A stretch of 56,944 nucleotides of DNA from Deltaproteobacteria bacterium (GCA_021372695.1 JAJFTY010000147.1:1-56944), one strand, 5' to 3'; shown: positions 16,473 through 28,200, counted from the first letter of the stretch. A program made the numbers and translations. Notes: generated by a model from the sequence alone, not told the origin.

Positions 16473-18017
16473 ATCAGCGTCCATAACTTCGAAGAACTTG
16501 CCGCGCTCCATGCCGTTGCCAGGATTCTGGCCCAACCGGGGGAGCTCCGCGAGCAGCTCGATCAGGCGCTCAAGGAGATGGGCGAAAGGCTCGGGATGCA
16601 GCGGGGGATGATCTCCCTTCTCGACCGGGAAACCGGGGAGGCCTGGCTGGACGTGGCGCACGGCGTCGACATCCAGGGCCTGGACGTGACCTACCGGCCC
16701 GGAGAAGGCATCACGGGCAGAGTCGCGCAGACCGGCCGTCCCATGGCCCTCGCGAACCTGGGGAAAGCGGTCCATTTCCTGGACCGGACGGGCGCCCGCC
16801 GGAATGTGAACCGTTCGGAACTTGCCTTTCTCTGCGTCCCGATCGTCTACGACGGCCGTGTCATCGGGGTGCTCTCGGCGGACAAGGTTGCCCGCCAGGT
16901 GCAGAACCTGGACCGGGAGCTCGCCATGCTCTCCTCGGTGTCCGAGCTCCTCGCGAAGTCGGTTCAAAACCGTGCCGTCGAAGAGGAGAACCGGCGACTG
17001 CGCCACCTCCTGGGCCGCTCCCGGTCGCCGTCCGCGGAGATCATCGGCCACTCCGGCGCGATGCAGAATCTCTTCGGAATGATTGCCCAGGTGGCCGATT
17101 CCAACACGACGGTCCTGATCTACGGCGAGACCGGGACGGGCAAGGAGCTGGTCGCCCGGGCGATCCACAAAAACAGCCCCCGCCTCCGGGGGCCGCTCGT
17201 TCAGGTCAATTGCGCCGCGATTCCCGACACGCTGCTCGAAAGCGAGCTCTTCGGCCATGAGCGCGGCGCCTTCACCGGCGCCATCCACCAGCGGCGCGGC
17301 CGTTTCGAGGAGGCCCAGGGGGGGACGATCTTTCTCGACGAAATCGGGGAACTCTCGGCCGCGGCCCAGGCCAAGCTGCTCAGGGTCCTCCAGGAGAAGC
17401 AGTTTCAGCCGCTCGGCTCTTCCCGGGTGGTCCGCGTCGATGTGCGGGTCATCGCGGCGACGAACCGGAACCTCGAACAGGATCTCGCCTCCGGACGGTT
17501 CCGGGCCGATCTCTTCTACCGGCTCAACGTGTTCCCGCTTTTTCTGCCGCCGCTCAGGGAGCGGGGAAGCGACATCATCCTCCTGGCCGACCACTTCGTC
17601 CTGAAGTACACGAAGGAGCTGGGGAAGCCGGCGAAGAAGGTCTCTCCCGCGGTGGCGGAGGTTCTGCTCGCATACCGCTGGCCCGGAAACGTCCGGGAGC
17701 TGGAGAATTGCATCGAACGCGCGGTACTGGTCGCGCCCGGCGATACGATCGAACCGGCCCATCTGCCGCCCTCCCTCCAGATCAGCCTGAAGGGTGCGCA
17801 GAAGAAGGAGCAGGGCAGGCTGACCGCCGTGGTCGAGGAGCAGGAGAGGGAGCTCATCACCAACGCCCTCCGGGAAACCCGCGGGAACCAGACCCGGGCG
17901 GCGAGGCTTCTGGGGACGACGAAGCGGATCATCCAGTACCGGATCCGGAAGATGGGCATCGATCCGCTCTCCTTCCGCGCCCCGAAAGCCGGCAAGCCTG
18001 AAGTCGGGGGAGCTTGA
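16473..18017 (+). CDS. NifA-type sigma-54 activator (GAF-AAA+-HTH)
   Basis: 514 residues if read from 16473. Residues about 10-165 form a GAF sensor domain; about 190-420 the AAA+ domain with Walker A GETGTGKE (218-225), the sigma-54 contact loop GAFTGA (265-270) and Walker B IFLDEIG; 470-500 a Fis-type helix-turn-helix. It would oligomerise and open sigma-54 promoters. The GAF domain starts well before the first ATG (16578): codons are open from 16383 and the best ribosome site (GGGAGGA, 16459-16465) points to an ATC at 16473; CTG at 16425 is another option. The sigma-54 promoter 220 bases downstream, before glnN, is the obvious target; the moeB side is another. Confidence 0.88.
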   Translation: MSVHNFEELAALHAVARILAQPGELREQLDQALKEMGERLGMQRGMISLLDRETGEAWLDVAHGVDIQGLDVTYRPGEGITGRVAQTGRPMALANLGKAVHFLDRTGARRNVNRSELAFLCVPIVYDGRVIGVLSADKVARQVQNLDRELAMLSSVSELLAKSVQNRAVEEENRRLRHLLGRSRSPSAEIIGHSGAMQNLFGMIAQVADSNTTVLIYGETGTGKELVARAIHKNSPRLRGPLVQVNCAAIPDTLLESELFGHERGAFTGAIHQRRGRFEEAQGGTIFLDEIGELSAAAQAKLLRVLQEKQFQPLGSSRVVRVDVRVIAATNRNLEQDLASGRFRADLFYRLNVFPLFLPPLRERGSDIILLADHFVLKYTKELGKPAKKVSPAVAEVLLAYRWPGNVRELENCIERAVLVAPGDTIEPAHLPPSLQISLKGAQKKEQGRLTAVVEEQERELITNALRETRGNQTRAARLLGTTKRIIQYRIRKMGIDPLSFRAPKAGKPEVGGA

Positions 18018-18338
18018 ACTTTCGGCCGCGCCCCGAGAATTTCGGGTACATTTTTGTCCTTTTTCAGCGCAAAACAACATTATTGTATCAAGAGGCCTCT
18101 CTCGCTTTGCTGCCCGCCCCGATTCGAATGCAAACGACTTCCATAGGCCGGGACGACCGATCGAGGGACAGCGCGGGCGGGCGGCGCGATCAGCCCCGAG
18201 GCCCTAGGCCGCACGGGCGCGGCCGTGGTCCCATTCCTTTGGCACAATGATTGCTAAATCTGAAGGATGATTTGGAAAGAATCTCGCGGAAAGAGACGCG
18301 AATTCTAATGACAGACAGGCTGAGCGAAGGAGGAAACC
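18018..18338. promoter_or_regulatory. glnN control region with possible upstream activator site
   Basis: 321 bases between the activator gene and glnN. It contains the sigma-54 promoter (18240-18255) and, about 155 bases before it, an ACAA-N5-TTGT palindrome at 18074-18086. That distance suits an activator site, but the match to known NifA or NtrC sites is not good. Confidence 0.35.
18240..18255 (+). promoter_or_regulatory. Sigma-54 promoter for glnN
   Basis: TGGCACAATGATTGCT: both the -24 TGGCAC and the -12 TTGC are exact and the GG and GC are 10 bases apart, as sigma-54 requires. The transcript would begin near 18266 and leave a leader of about 70 bases before the glnN ATG. Confidence 0.85.
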
Positions 18339-20435
18339 ATGGAGCTCACTGAAGTTTTCGGGTCGAATGTTTTCAGCGACAAGGTGATGAAAGAGCGGTT
18401 GCCCAGGCAGATCTATCAGGCACTCCGCGAAACGATCGAAAAGGATATCCCGCTCCGGCCCGATGTGGCCGACGTGGTCGCAGACGCCATGAAGGATTGG
18501 GCGATCGAAAAGGGGGCGACCCACTATACCCACTGGTTCCAGCCCCTGACCGGGATCACTGCGGAGAAGCACGATTCCTTCATCTCTGCGACCGGCGATG
18601 GCGGGATCCTCATGGAGTTTTCGGGCAAGCAACTGATTCAGGGCGAGCCGGATGCATCGTCCTTCCCGAGCGGCGGTCTGCGCAGCACCTTCGAGGCGAG
18701 GGGCTACACGGCCTGGGATTGCACCTCGCCGGCGATCCTCAAGACCGACGCGGCCGGAAACGTCACCCTGACGATTCCGACGGCCTTCTATTCCTATCAT
18801 GGAGAGGCTCTCGACAAGAAGACCCCCCTGCTGCGGTCCATGAGGGCGGTGTCGAAGCAGGCCCTGCGGGTGCTCCGGGCCCTGGGCAACACCACGTCGG
18901 TCAAGGTGACCTCCACCGTGGGCCCCGAACAGGAGTACTTCCTGGTGGACAAGGCCTTCTATCTGGACCGGACCGACCTGCTCCTGGCAGGGCGAACGAT
19001 CTTCGGCGCACCGGCGCCCAAGGGGCAGGAGCTGGAGGACCAGTATTTCGGCGCCATCAAGGACAGGGTCTCCGACTACATGAGCGACCTCAATGCCGAG
19101 CTCTGGAAAATGGGCATCACCTCCAAGACCCAGCACAATGAGGTCGCCCCGGGCCAGTTCGAGATGGCCCCCATCTTCGCCACGACCAACATCGCGACCG
19201 ACCACAACCAGCTCGTCATGGAGACGATGCAGAAGGTGGCCCTGCGCCACGGCCTGGTCTGCCTGCTCCATGAGAAGCCCTTTGCCGGCATCAACGGCTC
19301 CGGCAAGCACAACAACTGGTCGCTCTCCACGGACGACGGCATCAACCTGCTGGAGCCGGGCCGCACGCCCAGCGAAAACGTCCAGTTCCTGCTCTTTTTG
19401 AGCGCCCTGATCAAGGCCGTGGACACCCATGCCGACATCCTGCGGGCGACCTGCGCCCATGCCGGAAACGATCACCGCCTCGGCGCCAACGAAGCGCCCC
19501 CGGCGATCATTTCGATTTTCATGGGCGATGAGCTCACGGACATTCTGGCGAAAATTGCTGAAGGCAAGAAGGTCTCGGCCCGGGGCGCCCAGTTCGTCAA
19601 GGTCGGCGTCGATACCCTGCCCGAGTTCCCCAGGGACAATACGGATCGCAACCGGACCTCGCCCTTCGCCTTCACGGGGAACAAGTTCGAATTCCGGATG
19701 GTCGGCTCTGCCCAGTCGATCGCAGGACCCAACGTCGCCCTGAACACCATCGCCGCCGAGGCCCTCGACGAAATCGCCGCCCGCCTGGAAAAGGCCAGGG
19801 ACAAGAACGCCGAGGCTGCCGCGATCATCGGGGAAATCTACAAGAAGCACAGCCGGGTGATCTTCAACGGGAACAACTATTCCGCCGAATGGCCCGTCGA
19901 GGCGGCCAAACGCGGACTGCCCAACGTGACCAACGCCGTGGATGCCCTGAAGGCGTTCATTACGGATAAATCCCTCAAGCTCTTCGAGAAATATGGGGTG
20001 TTGTCGCACAAAGAGGTCCACTCCCGCTACGACATCTACGTCGAGATCTATGCGAAACAGATCAATATCGAGGCGCTCGTCGCCATCGACATGGCCAAGA
20101 AGCAATTCGTCCCCGCAGCCGCCGAATACGCCGCCTTCCTGGCCGAATCGCTGGCAAATTTCAAGACGCTCGGGGTGCCGGCTCCGGTCCAGGCGGATTT
20201 GCTGAAGAAGACCGGAGCGCTCCTGGCCTCGGCCTACAAGGATCTCGGGAAGCTCGAAGCCGTGGCGGCCAAGGCGCAGGAAACCGCCGACACCGTCAAG
20301 AAGGCGGAGACCTATCGGGATAGAGTGATCCCGGCCATGCAAGCCCTGCGGGCCGACATCGACGCCCTCGAGACGATCGTTCCCGGAGACATGTGGCCGG
20401 TGCCGGCCTATGCGGATCTGCTGTTCAAGCTTTGA
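18339..20435 (+). CDS. glnN: Glutamine synthetase type III
   Basis: 698 residues, the size of type III enzymes and far larger than type I or II. Joins ammonia to glutamate using ATP. The N-terminal type III part is followed by the catalytic barrel: [10 protein letters not shown] (Glu ligands of the metal site), [10 protein letters not shown] and [10 protein letters not shown] are the usual glutamine synthetase motifs, and [15 protein letters not shown] closes the active site. Ribosome site AAGGAGG. A consensus sigma-54 promoter lies upstream, so nitrogen-dependent control is likely. It is followed by a type I enzyme gene. Confidence 0.95.
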   Translation: MELTEVFGSNVFSDKVMKERLPRQIYQALRETIEKDIPLRPDVADVVADAMKDWAIEKGATHYTHWFQPLTGITAEKHDSFISATGDGGILMEFSGKQLIQGEPDASSFPSGGLRSTFEARGYTAWDCTSPAILKTDAAGNVTLTIPTAFYSYHGEALDKKTPLLRSMRAVSKQALRVLRALGNTTSVKVTSTVGPEQEYFLVDKAFYLDRTDLLLAGRTIFGAPAPKGQELEDQYFGAIKDRVSDYMSDLNAELWKMGITSKTQHNEVAPGQFEMAPIFATTNIATDHNQLVMETMQKVALRHGLVCLLHEKPFAGINGSGKHNNWSLSTDDGINLLEPGRTPSENVQFLLFLSALIKAVDTHADILRATCAHAGNDHRLGANEAPPAIISIFMGDELTDILAKIAEGKKVSARGAQFVKVGVDTLPEFPRDNTDRNRTSPFAFTGNKFEFRMVGSAQSIAGPNVALNTIAAEALDEIAARLEKARDKNAEAAAIIGEIYKKHSRVIFNGNNYSAEWPVEAAKRGLPNVTNAVDALKAFITDKSLKLFEKYGVLSHKEVHSRYDIYVEIYAKQINIEALVAIDMAKKQFVPAAAEYAAFLAESLANFKTLGVPAPVQADLLKKTGALLASAYKDLGKLEAVAAKAQETADTVKKAETYRDRVIPAMQALRADIDALETIVPGDMWPVPAYADLLFKL

Positions 20436-20548
20436 TCGCAGCCGATTGTGATTTGCGCAGACGTGTAGTACCATGAGCCAAAACAGAGAAGGAAAAAAAG
20501 AGGCGTTTCGCCGACCCGAATACACCATCAAGAAGAGGGGATGAAGCC

Positions 20549-21880
20549 ATGATTGAAACGAAAACACAAAAGGATGTGCTGAAAATCGTCAAAGAACGAA
20601 ACGTCAGTTTCATTCAGTTCTGGTTTACCGATGTGCTCGGGGTGCAGAAGATCTTCAGCATCACCCCGAACGAGCTCGAGGAAGGAATGGCGGAGGGGAT
20701 GGGGTTCGACGGCTCTTCCATCGCCGGTTTCTGCCGGATCGAGGAGAGCGACATGATCGCCATGCCCGACCCCACCACCTTCCAGATCATCCCCTGGAGG
20801 CCCGCGGACCGGCCGGTCGCCAGGATGATCTGCGATATCCAGACTCCCGACGGAAAGCCCTATGAGGGAGACCCCCGCTATGTGTTGAAGAGGACCCTCA
20901 AGAAGATCAGCGACCAGGGTTACACCTTCTACGTCGGCCCGGAGCTCGAATTCTTCTACTTCGCCTCGGACAGGGCTCCCGAATTCCTCGACATGGGCGG
21001 CTACTTCGACGGACTGCCCGTGGACCGCGCGACCGACCTGCGCCGCCAGACGATCTTCGCCCTCCAGGACATGGGGATCCGGGTGGAGTACAGCCACCAT
21101 GAGGTGGCCCCGAGCCAGCACGAGATCGATCTCCGCTACGATGAGGCGCTCACGATGGCGGACAAGGTGATGACCTACCGTACCACCGTCAAGGAGATCG
21201 CCCGGCAGAACGGCGTCTACGCGACCTTCATGCCGAAGCCCGTCTTCGGCCAGAACGGAAGCGGCATGCATGTCCATCAGTCGATCTTCAAGGGGTCCAA
21301 GAACCTCTTCTTCGACGGCCGCGACAAGTACAACCTTTCGAAGATGGCCAAGCACTACATCGCCGGCGTCATGACCCATGCCCCGGAGATCACCGGGATC
21401 TGCAACCAGTGGATCAACTCCTACAAGCGGCTGGTCCCCGGCTATGAAGCCCCGGTCTACGTCTCCTGGGCAAGGCGGAACCGCTCCGCGATGATCCGCG
21501 TCCCGATGTACAAGCCCGGGAAGGAGAAGGCGACTCGCATGGAGTACCGTTCGCCCGACCCCTCCTGCAACCCGTACCTGGCTTTTGCCGTGATGCTCGC
21601 CGCCGGGATGAAGGGGGTCGAGAAGGCCTACCCGCTGCCCGAGCCGATCGAAGAGGACATCTTCGAGATGGATGAATGCGCCCGTGCCGCGGCAGGGATC
21701 ACCTCGCTTCCCGGGAGCCTCTACGAGGCGCTCTCGATCGTGCAGGGGAGCAAGCTCGTGCGCGAAACCCTCGGCGACCACATCTTCGACAAGTTCATCG
21801 AGAACAAGAAGGTGGAGTGGGATCGTTTCCGCACCCATGTGAGCCAGTTCGAAATCGACCGGTACCTGCCGATGCTGTAG
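20549..21880 (+). CDS. glnA: Glutamine synthetase type I
   Basis: 443 residues, a type I subunit of the shorter alpha form. Motifs: GFDGSSIAGF near the N-terminus, GPELEFFYF (metal ligands), HEVAPSQHEID, NGSGMHVHQS (ATP site) and RMEYRSPDPSCNPYLAF. I do not see the NLYDLPPEE-type tyrosine loop used for adenylylation in enterobacterial GlnA, so control by GlnE is unlikely. Ribosome site GAGGGGA. It lies 113 bases after glnN with no terminator I can see, so co-transcription is possible. Confidence 0.95.
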   Translation: MIETKTQKDVLKIVKERNVSFIQFWFTDVLGVQKIFSITPNELEEGMAEGMGFDGSSIAGFCRIEESDMIAMPDPTTFQIIPWRPADRPVARMICDIQTPDGKPYEGDPRYVLKRTLKKISDQGYTFYVGPELEFFYFASDRAPEFLDMGGYFDGLPVDRATDLRRQTIFALQDMGIRVEYSHHEVAPSQHEIDLRYDEALTMADKVMTYRTTVKEIARQNGVYATFMPKPVFGQNGSGMHVHQSIFKGSKNLFFDGRDKYNLSKMAKHYIAGVMTHAPEITGICNQWINSYKRLVPGYEAPVYVSWARRNRSAMIRVPMYKPGKEKATRMEYRSPDPSCNPYLAFAVMLAAGMKGVEKAYPLPEPIEEDIFEMDECARAAAGITSLPGSLYEALSIVQGSKLVRETLGDHIFDKFIENKKVEWDRFRTHVSQFEIDRYLPML

Positions 21881-21903
21881 GCTGGACTTCGGATAAAACC
21901 GGG

Positions 21904-21961
21904 AGAGGGAGCCGTTCGGATTTTTCCTTTACGCGAGGGGATCTTTCTGATAGCTCCCTCT
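21904..21961 (+). repeat. Inverted repeat between glnA and carA
   Basis: AGAGGGAGC (21904-21912) pairs with GCTCCCTCT (21953-21961) across a 40-base loop. No T-run follows. It could be a leader structure for carA or a weak terminator of glnA. Confidence 0.4.
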
Positions 21962-22023
21962 TCCTTTAAGAGAACCCTTCGGAAGCGGATCCGGGTGAAG
22001 GTCCGGAAGAGAGCGATCGGGTC

Positions 22024-23169
22024 ATGGTCGGGAAAGAACGAAGAAAGGCCCTGCTGGTCCTGGAAGACGGAAGCGTCTACCGGGGATGCGCCTTTGCCGG
22101 AGCGGGAGAGGTGCTGGGCGAGGTCGTCTTCAACACGGGCATGACCGGCTACCAGGAGATCCTGACCGATCCCTCCTACAAGGGGCAGATCGTCCTGATG
22201 ACCTGTCCGCTCATCGGCAACACCGGCATCAATCCGGAGGATATGGAATCGGCGGGCATCCATCTGGAGGGGTTCATCGTCCGGGAGTATGAGGACCCGC
22301 CCAGCAACTGGCGTGCGTGCCAGGACCTGAAATCATTCCTGGAGGAGCACGGCAAACTCGGGGTGGAGGGGATCGACACGCGGGCGCTGACCCGCCGTAT
22401 CCGCCTGTCGGGCGCCATGCGCGGCATCCTCTCCACGGAAACGGAGGAGGTCGGACAACTCCTCGCACGGGTCCGCGCCTATCCGGGGCTCGTCGGCCGG
22501 GATCTCGTCCGGGAGGTGACCTGCCGGGAACCGTACCGGTGGCAGGATGGCGGCCCCGCGAAGCTGCCGGCGGCGGATTCAGCGGGGCACGCGCGGCGGC
22601 GGGTCGTGGTCCTCGACTGCGGCGTCAAGTACAACATCCTCCGGAGCCTGGAGCAGAGGGGATGCGAGGTGCTCGTCCTCCCCGCGGCTTCGACGGCCGC
22701 AGAGATCCTCGCCTGGCAGCCCGACGGCGTGCTCCTCTCCAACGGCCCCGGGGACCCGGCGGCGCTTCCCTATATTGTGGAGACCGTCCGGACGCTCCTC
22801 GGGCGGGAGCCGATCTTCGGCATCTGCCTCGGCCACCAGATCCTGGGACAGGCGGCGGGCGGCCGCACGGAGAAGCTGAAATTCGGCCACCACGGGATCA
22901 ACCAGCCGGTCAAGAACTGCCGCTCCGGACGGATCGAGATCACTTCTCAGAACCACGGCTTCGTCGTCCTCCCCGAGACCGTGACCCGGGCACGGGAGAC
23001 GATCCTGGGCAACCTCAACGACGACACCTCCGAGGGGATAAGCTACCCGGCCCTTGCGGCTTTCAGCGTCCAGCACCACCCCGAAGCGGCGCCGGGGCCG
23101 CACGATGCGGGCTATCTTTTCGACGAATTCATCCGCCTGATGGATGAGGAAAAGGAGCGCAGACCTTGA
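22024..23169 (+). CDS. carA: Carbamoyl-phosphate synthase small subunit
   Basis: 381 residues, standard length. Residues 1-150 form the CPS small-chain domain ([17 protein letters not shown]); the rest is a class I glutamine amidotransferase with nucleophile Cys268 in GICLGHQ and His in [10 protein letters not shown]. It hydrolyses glutamine and sends ammonia to CarB for arginine and pyrimidine synthesis. Its stop overlaps the TTG start of guaA. Confidence 0.95.
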   Translation: MVGKERRKALLVLEDGSVYRGCAFAGAGEVLGEVVFNTGMTGYQEILTDPSYKGQIVLMTCPLIGNTGINPEDMESAGIHLEGFIVREYEDPPSNWRACQDLKSFLEEHGKLGVEGIDTRALTRRIRLSGAMRGILSTETEEVGQLLARVRAYPGLVGRDLVREVTCREPYRWQDGGPAKLPAADSAGHARRRVVVLDCGVKYNILRSLEQRGCEVLVLPAASTAAEILAWQPDGVLLSNGPGDPAALPYIVETVRTLLGREPIFGICLGHQILGQAAGGRTEKLKFGHHGINQPVKNCRSGRIEITSQNHGFVVLPETVTRARETILGNLNDDTSEGISYPALAAFSVQHHPEAAPGPHDAGYLFDEFIRLMDEEKERRP

Positions 23170-24695
23170 TTCTGATCATCGACTTCGGATCGCAGTACAA
23201 CCAGCTCATCGCCCGCCGCGTCCGGGAGCACCAGGTCTACTGCCAGATCGAGCCGCCGGGCATCGACATCGAAAAGATCCGGGAGCTCAGGCCCGAGGGG
23301 ATCATCCTTTCCGGGGGCCCCTCCTCCATCTACGAGGCGCACTCGCCGCGGGTGGACAAGGGGATCTTCGACCTCGGGATTCCGGTCCTGGGGATCTGCT
23401 ACGGCCTCCAGTTCATGGTCGACGCCTTGGGCGGCGAGGTGATCGGATCGAAAAAGCGGGAGTACGGTTTTGCCGAGCTGATCCTCAGGCGCGCGGAGCG
23501 GCTCTTCGCCGGCGTAGAGAAGAAGTCGCGCTGCTGGATGAGCCACGGCGACCAGATCGGCCGCCTGCCGAAGGGGTTCCGGATTACCGCCTCGACGGAG
23601 AACACCGCAGTGGCCGCTGCCGAGGACGTGAAGCGCCGGCTCTACGGCCTCCAGTTCCACCCCGAGGTGGTCCACACGGTCGAGGGAAAGAAAATCCTCG
23701 AGAACTTCCTCTTCGGCGTCTGCGGCTGCGCCCGGAGCTGGACGATGAAATCCTTCGTCCGGGATGCGATTGCCGAAATCCGCGAAACGGTGGGCGACAA
23801 AAAGGTCATCTTCGGCCTCTCGGGGGGCGTAGACTCGTCGGTCGCGGCCGTCCTGCTCCATCGGGCGATCGGCAAGCAGCTCTGCTGCGTGTTCGTGGAC
23901 AACGGCCTTCTGCGCCTCGGGGAGGGGGAGAAGGTCCTGGCCCTCTTCGCCCGGAATCTCCGGATGAATGTTCGGTTCGCCCGGGCCAGGAAGATCTTCA
24001 TCAGCCGTCTCAAAGGGATCACCGACCCCGAGCGGAAACGGAAAATCATCGGCCGCACCTTTGTCGAAGTCTTCGAGGAGGAGGCCAGGAAGGTCAAGGG
24101 GGCGGAGTTCCTCGGCCAGGGGACCCTCTACCCGGATCTGATCGAGTCCCGGTCGGCTTTCGGCGGCCCCTCGGCTGTCATCAAGTCCCACCACAACGTG
24201 GGTGGCCTTCCCAAGAAGATGAAACTGAAGCTCGTCGAACCGCTCAAGCATCTCTTCAAGGACGAGGTCAGGCTCCTGGGTAAGGAGCTCGGCCTTTCCG
24301 ACGACGTGGTCTGGCGCCAGCCTTTCCCGGGACCGGGGCTTGCCGTCCGGATCGTGGGCGAGGTGACCGAAAAGCGGCTCACCATCCTCAGGAATGCCGA
24401 CGCGGTCCTGCTGGAGGAGATCCGGACCGGGGACTACTACCGGAAGCTCTGGCAGTCTTTCACGGTGCTGCTGCCGATCAAGAGCGTGGGCATCATGGGG
24501 GACCAGCGGACCTACGAATACATCGTCGCAATCCGGGCCGTGACCAGCGAAGACGCGATGACCGCGGACTGGGCGCGGCTCCCCCACGACCTGCTGAGCC
24601 GCATCTCCAGCCGGATCATCAACGAGGTCCGCGGGGTGAACCGGGTGGTGTACGACATCAGTTCGAAGCCGCCCAGCACCATAGAATGGGAATGA
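23166..24695 (+). CDS. guaA: GMP synthase (glutamine-hydrolysing)
   Basis: 509 residues. N-terminal amidotransferase with Cys78 in GICYGLQ, then the ATP pyrophosphatase domain with SGGVDSS (about 218-224) and the C-terminal dimer domain ending PPSTIEWE. Converts XMP to GMP. The start is TTG, set by AAGGAG 8 bases upstream and by [12 protein letters not shown], the fixed N-terminus of the family. The TTGA overlap with the carA stop implies translational coupling. Position between carA and carB is unusual. Confidence 0.95.
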   Translation: MILIIDFGSQYNQLIARRVREHQVYCQIEPPGIDIEKIRELRPEGIILSGGPSSIYEAHSPRVDKGIFDLGIPVLGICYGLQFMVDALGGEVIGSKKREYGFAELILRRAERLFAGVEKKSRCWMSHGDQIGRLPKGFRITASTENTAVAAAEDVKRRLYGLQFHPEVVHTVEGKKILENFLFGVCGCARSWTMKSFVRDAIAEIRETVGDKKVIFGLSGGVDSSVAAVLLHRAIGKQLCCVFVDNGLLRLGEGEKVLALFARNLRMNVRFARARKIFISRLKGITDPERKRKIIGRTFVEVFEEEARKVKGAEFLGQGTLYPDLIESRSAFGGPSAVIKSHHNVGGLPKKMKLKLVEPLKHLFKDEVRLLGKELGLSDDVVWRQPFPGPGLAVRIVGEVTEKRLTILRNADAVLLEEIRTGDYYRKLWQSFTVLLPIKSVGIMGDQRTYEYIVAIRAVTSEDAMTADWARLPHDLLSRISSRIINEVRGVNRVVYDISSKPPSTIEWE

Positions 24696-24740
24696 GAGTG
24701 AGGAGGTAGCCGGGTCGGAGAAACGCTTCGCTGTTCAGGG

Positions 24741-24856
24741 CCTTTTTTCGACCCTGTAGTTGCTCGCTGCGCTGCCGGGAAAAAACTCGCGCTAAAGCGC
24801 TCAAACAGTTTTCCCGGCGGGCGCTCCGCTGCGCACACAGGGTGCCCCGAAAAAAT
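24741..24856 (+). repeat. Palindromic foldback element, copy 1
   Basis: Outer arms TTTTTTCG-ACCCTGT (24743-24757) and ACAGGGT-GCCC-CGAAAAAA (24837-24855) are complementary apart from a 4-base bulge; inner arms GCCGGGAAAA (24774-24783) and TTTTCCCGGC (24809-24818) are perfect; a GCGCT/AGCGC hairpin sits in the centre. Copy 2 is at 42889-43035 in the opposite direction. Confidence 0.7.
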
Positions 24857-25086
24857 TCCCGATTCACCGCTCAGCGTTCCATCCTCCCCGGCAACAACGG
24901 GAGGGGGAGGGAAAAGACCATACTCCCCCGATCGAGGGGTGTCGGGAATAATATGACGGCCTCCTCAGCGGAGTGGAATCCGAGCCGAGTCTTCGGGAAG
25001 GGAGCATTGGAGATTTCCCGGGGAACCCTGCCACCGCAACGAAGCGACCGCCGGAAAACATGTCTGAGCGACCGCAGGGAGCGTGG

Positions 25087-25137
25087 TTCGACAGGCTCAC
25101 CATGACAAATACCGTAGCCTGTCCTGAGCTTGCCGAA
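25087..25137. repeat. Small inverted repeat (TTCGACAGGCTCA type)
   Basis: TTCGACAGGCTCA (25087-25099) and TGAGCTTGCCGAA (25125-25137) are near-perfect inverted arms around a 25-base spacer. This type of dispersed palindrome is familiar from intergenic regions of many environmental bacteria. No second copy was seen in this window. Confidence 0.6.
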
Positions 25138-25270
25138 GGATGCAGGGTCGGGAAATATCCAGCGACCGGCGAAGACCGGCGATGGATTCCGGGGTTGAGG
25201 ATATTGGGGACGTGGGCGAGTGGGATTTTCCCCTCCACGGTTCTGAAGGAAAAGGGAAAAAGTAAGGAAA

Positions 25271-28200
25271 ATGCCGAAGCGGACGGACATCAAGAAAATC
25301 CTGATCATCGGGTCGGGGCCGATCATCATCAGCCAGGGCTGCGAGTTCGACTATTCCGGTACCCAGGCCTGCAAGGCGCTCAGGGAGGAGGGCTACGAGG
25401 TCATCCTCGTCAACTCGAACCCGGCCACGATCATGACCGATCCCGAGATGGCGGATAAGACCTATATCGAGCCGATCACCCCGGAGGCGGTCGAGAAGAT
25501 CATCGCCAAGGAGCGGCCGGATGCCCTTCTTCCCACGCTGGGCGGCCAGACGGGCCTGAACACTGCGGTCGCCGTCGCAGAGGCGGGGGTCCTCGAAAAA
25601 TACGGCGTCGAGATGATCGGGGCTTCCCTTCCGGTGATCCACAAGGCCGAGGACCGCCAGCTCTTCCGGGCCGCGATGGAAAAGATCGGGCTCAAGGTCC
25701 CCCGAAGCGGCTTCGCCCGGACGATGGAGGAGGTCTTCACCGTCGCCGCCGAAATCGGTTTCCCCATCATCATCCGCCCCTCCTTCACGCTCGGGGGGAC
25801 CGGGAGCGGCGTCGCCTACAACCGGGAGGAACTCGCCGAGATCGCCAAGGGGGGGCTCGACGCCAGCCTGATCCACGAGATCATGCTGGAGCAGTCGGCC
25901 CTCGGCTGGAAGGAGTACGAGCTCGAGGTGATGCGCGATAAGGCGGACAACGTCGTCATCATCTGCTCCATCGAAAACATCGATCCGATGGGGGTCCACA
26001 CGGGAGAGTCGATCACCGTGGCCCCGTCCCAGACCCTGACCGACGTCGAGTACCAGCGGATGCGGGATGCCGCGATCGCCGTCATGCGGGAGATCGGCGT
26101 CGAGACGGGCGGCTCCAACGTCCAGTTCGCGATCCACCCCGACACCGGCGAGATGATCGTGATCGAGATGAATCCCCGCGTCTCCCGCTCCTCGGCGCTC
26201 GCCTCCAAGGCGACGGGCTTCCCCATCGCCAAGATCGCGGCAAAGCTGGCCGTCGGCTACACGCTGGACGAAATTCCGAACGACATCACCCGCGAGACCA
26301 TGGCCTCCTTCGAACCGACGATCGACTACTGCGTCGTCAAGATCCCGCGCTGGACCTTCGAGAAATTTCCCGAGACCGAGGATTTCCTGACCACCTCGAT
26401 GAAGTCCGTGGGTGAGACGATGGCGATCGGCCGCACCTTCCGGGAGGCGCTCCAGAAGGCGATCCGCTCCCTGGAGATCAAGCGCTTCGGGCTGATGATC
26501 GATCTGCCGGCAGGCGACGGCCCCCCCGGCGAGTTCCCGGCCCAGCTTTTGGCGAAGCCCAATTCGCTCCGTCTTTTCTACATCGCCGCGGCTTTCCGGC
26601 ACGGGATGCCGCTTGCGGAGATCCGGCGGCTCACCCGGATCGATCCCTGGTTCCTCCACCAGATCGAATCCCTGGTCGCGGCGGAAGAGGAGATCCGGGA
26701 GGCGCCCTGTTCGGATGAGCTTCTCCGCGAGGCGAAACGGCTCGGCTTCTCCGACCGCTATCTCGGCGGGCTCTGGAACCTGACCGAGGAGGAGATCCGC
26801 AGCCGCCGCTACGCCGCCGGGCTCGTCCCCGTCTACAATCTGGTCGACACCTGCGCCGCGGAGTTCGAGGCCTACACCCCCTACTACTACTCGACCTACG
26901 AGACCGAAGACGAGAGGAGGCCTGGGGCAAAGCCGAAGGTCGTCATCCTCGGCGGCGGTCCGAACCGGATCGGCCAGGGGATCGAATTCGACTACTGCTG
27001 CGTCCACGCCTCCTTTGCGCTGCGGGAGGAGGGGTACGAGAGCATCATGGTGAACTCGAACCCCGAGACGGTGAGCACGGACTACGACACCTCCGACAGG
27101 CTCTTCTTCGAGCCGGTGACGCTCGAGGATGTCCTCCACATCCTGGAGGCGGAGAAGCCGGTGGGCGTCATCGTCCAGTTCGGCGGCCAGACCCCGCTGA
27201 ACCTTGCCCGCGGCCTGGCGGCGGCCGGCGCCCCGATCATCGGCACCTCTCCCGACGCGATCGACCGCGCGGAGGACCGGAAGCGCTTCCAGGAGATCGT
27301 GAACCTCCTCGGCCTGCGCCAGCCGGAGAACGATACGGCGATGGATACGGACGAGGCGATCCGGGCGGCCGAGCGGATCGGGTATCCGGTCCTGGTCCGC
27401 CCCTCCTACGTGCTCGGGGGCCGTTCGATGGAGATCATCTACGACACGGAGTGTCTCCGGCGCTTCATGGTCCGGGCCCTGGAGGTCTCCCCCGGCCACC
27501 CGATCCTGATCGACAAGTTTCTCGAGGATGCGATCGAGGTGGACGTGGATGCGATCAGCGACGGAAAGACGACCGTCGTCGCCGGGATCATGGAGCACAT
27601 CGAGGAGGCGGGGATCCATTCCGGTGATAGCGCCTGCGTGCTCCCGGCGATCACCTTTTCGCAGGAGATGCTGGAGAGGATCGAACGGCAGACCAAAAGG
27701 ATCGCCGAGGAGCTCCAGGTCATCGGGCTGATGAACATCCAGTATGCGATCAAGGACGGAGAGCTCTACATCCTGGAGGTCAACCCCCGCGCCTCGCGGA
27801 CCGTCCCCTTCGTCAGCAAGGCGATCGGCGTTCCGCTGGCCAAGCTGGCGACCAAGGTGATGCTGGGTAAAAGCCTCGCGGAGTTGGGTTTTACGAAGCC
27901 AGCCCGGCCGAAGCACATCTCGGTCAAGGAGGCCGTTTTCCCCTTCAACCGATTCCCCAACGTCGACATCCTTCTCGGGCCCGAGATGAAGTCCACGGGA
28001 GAGGTGATGGGGATCGACCGCTCCTTCGGCCTTGCCTTCGCGAAATCGCAGATGGCCGCCGGATTCAGGATGCCGCTTGCGGGAAAGGTCTTTCTCAGCG
28101 TCCAGGACCGTTACAAGGGGAGGATCGTACCGGTGGCGGAGCAGTTCGCCCGGATGGGGTTCCAGATCGCCGCCACGGGCGGTACGGCTGAAAGGCTCCG

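Larger units (their letters stand above)
24696..25270. other. Intergenic region with two repeat elements, 575 bases
   Basis: No gene. It holds a long palindromic element (24741-24856) that has a second copy near the hydrogenase genes, and a smaller inverted repeat (25087-25137). No protein frame here has a ribosome site. Confidence 0.6.
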
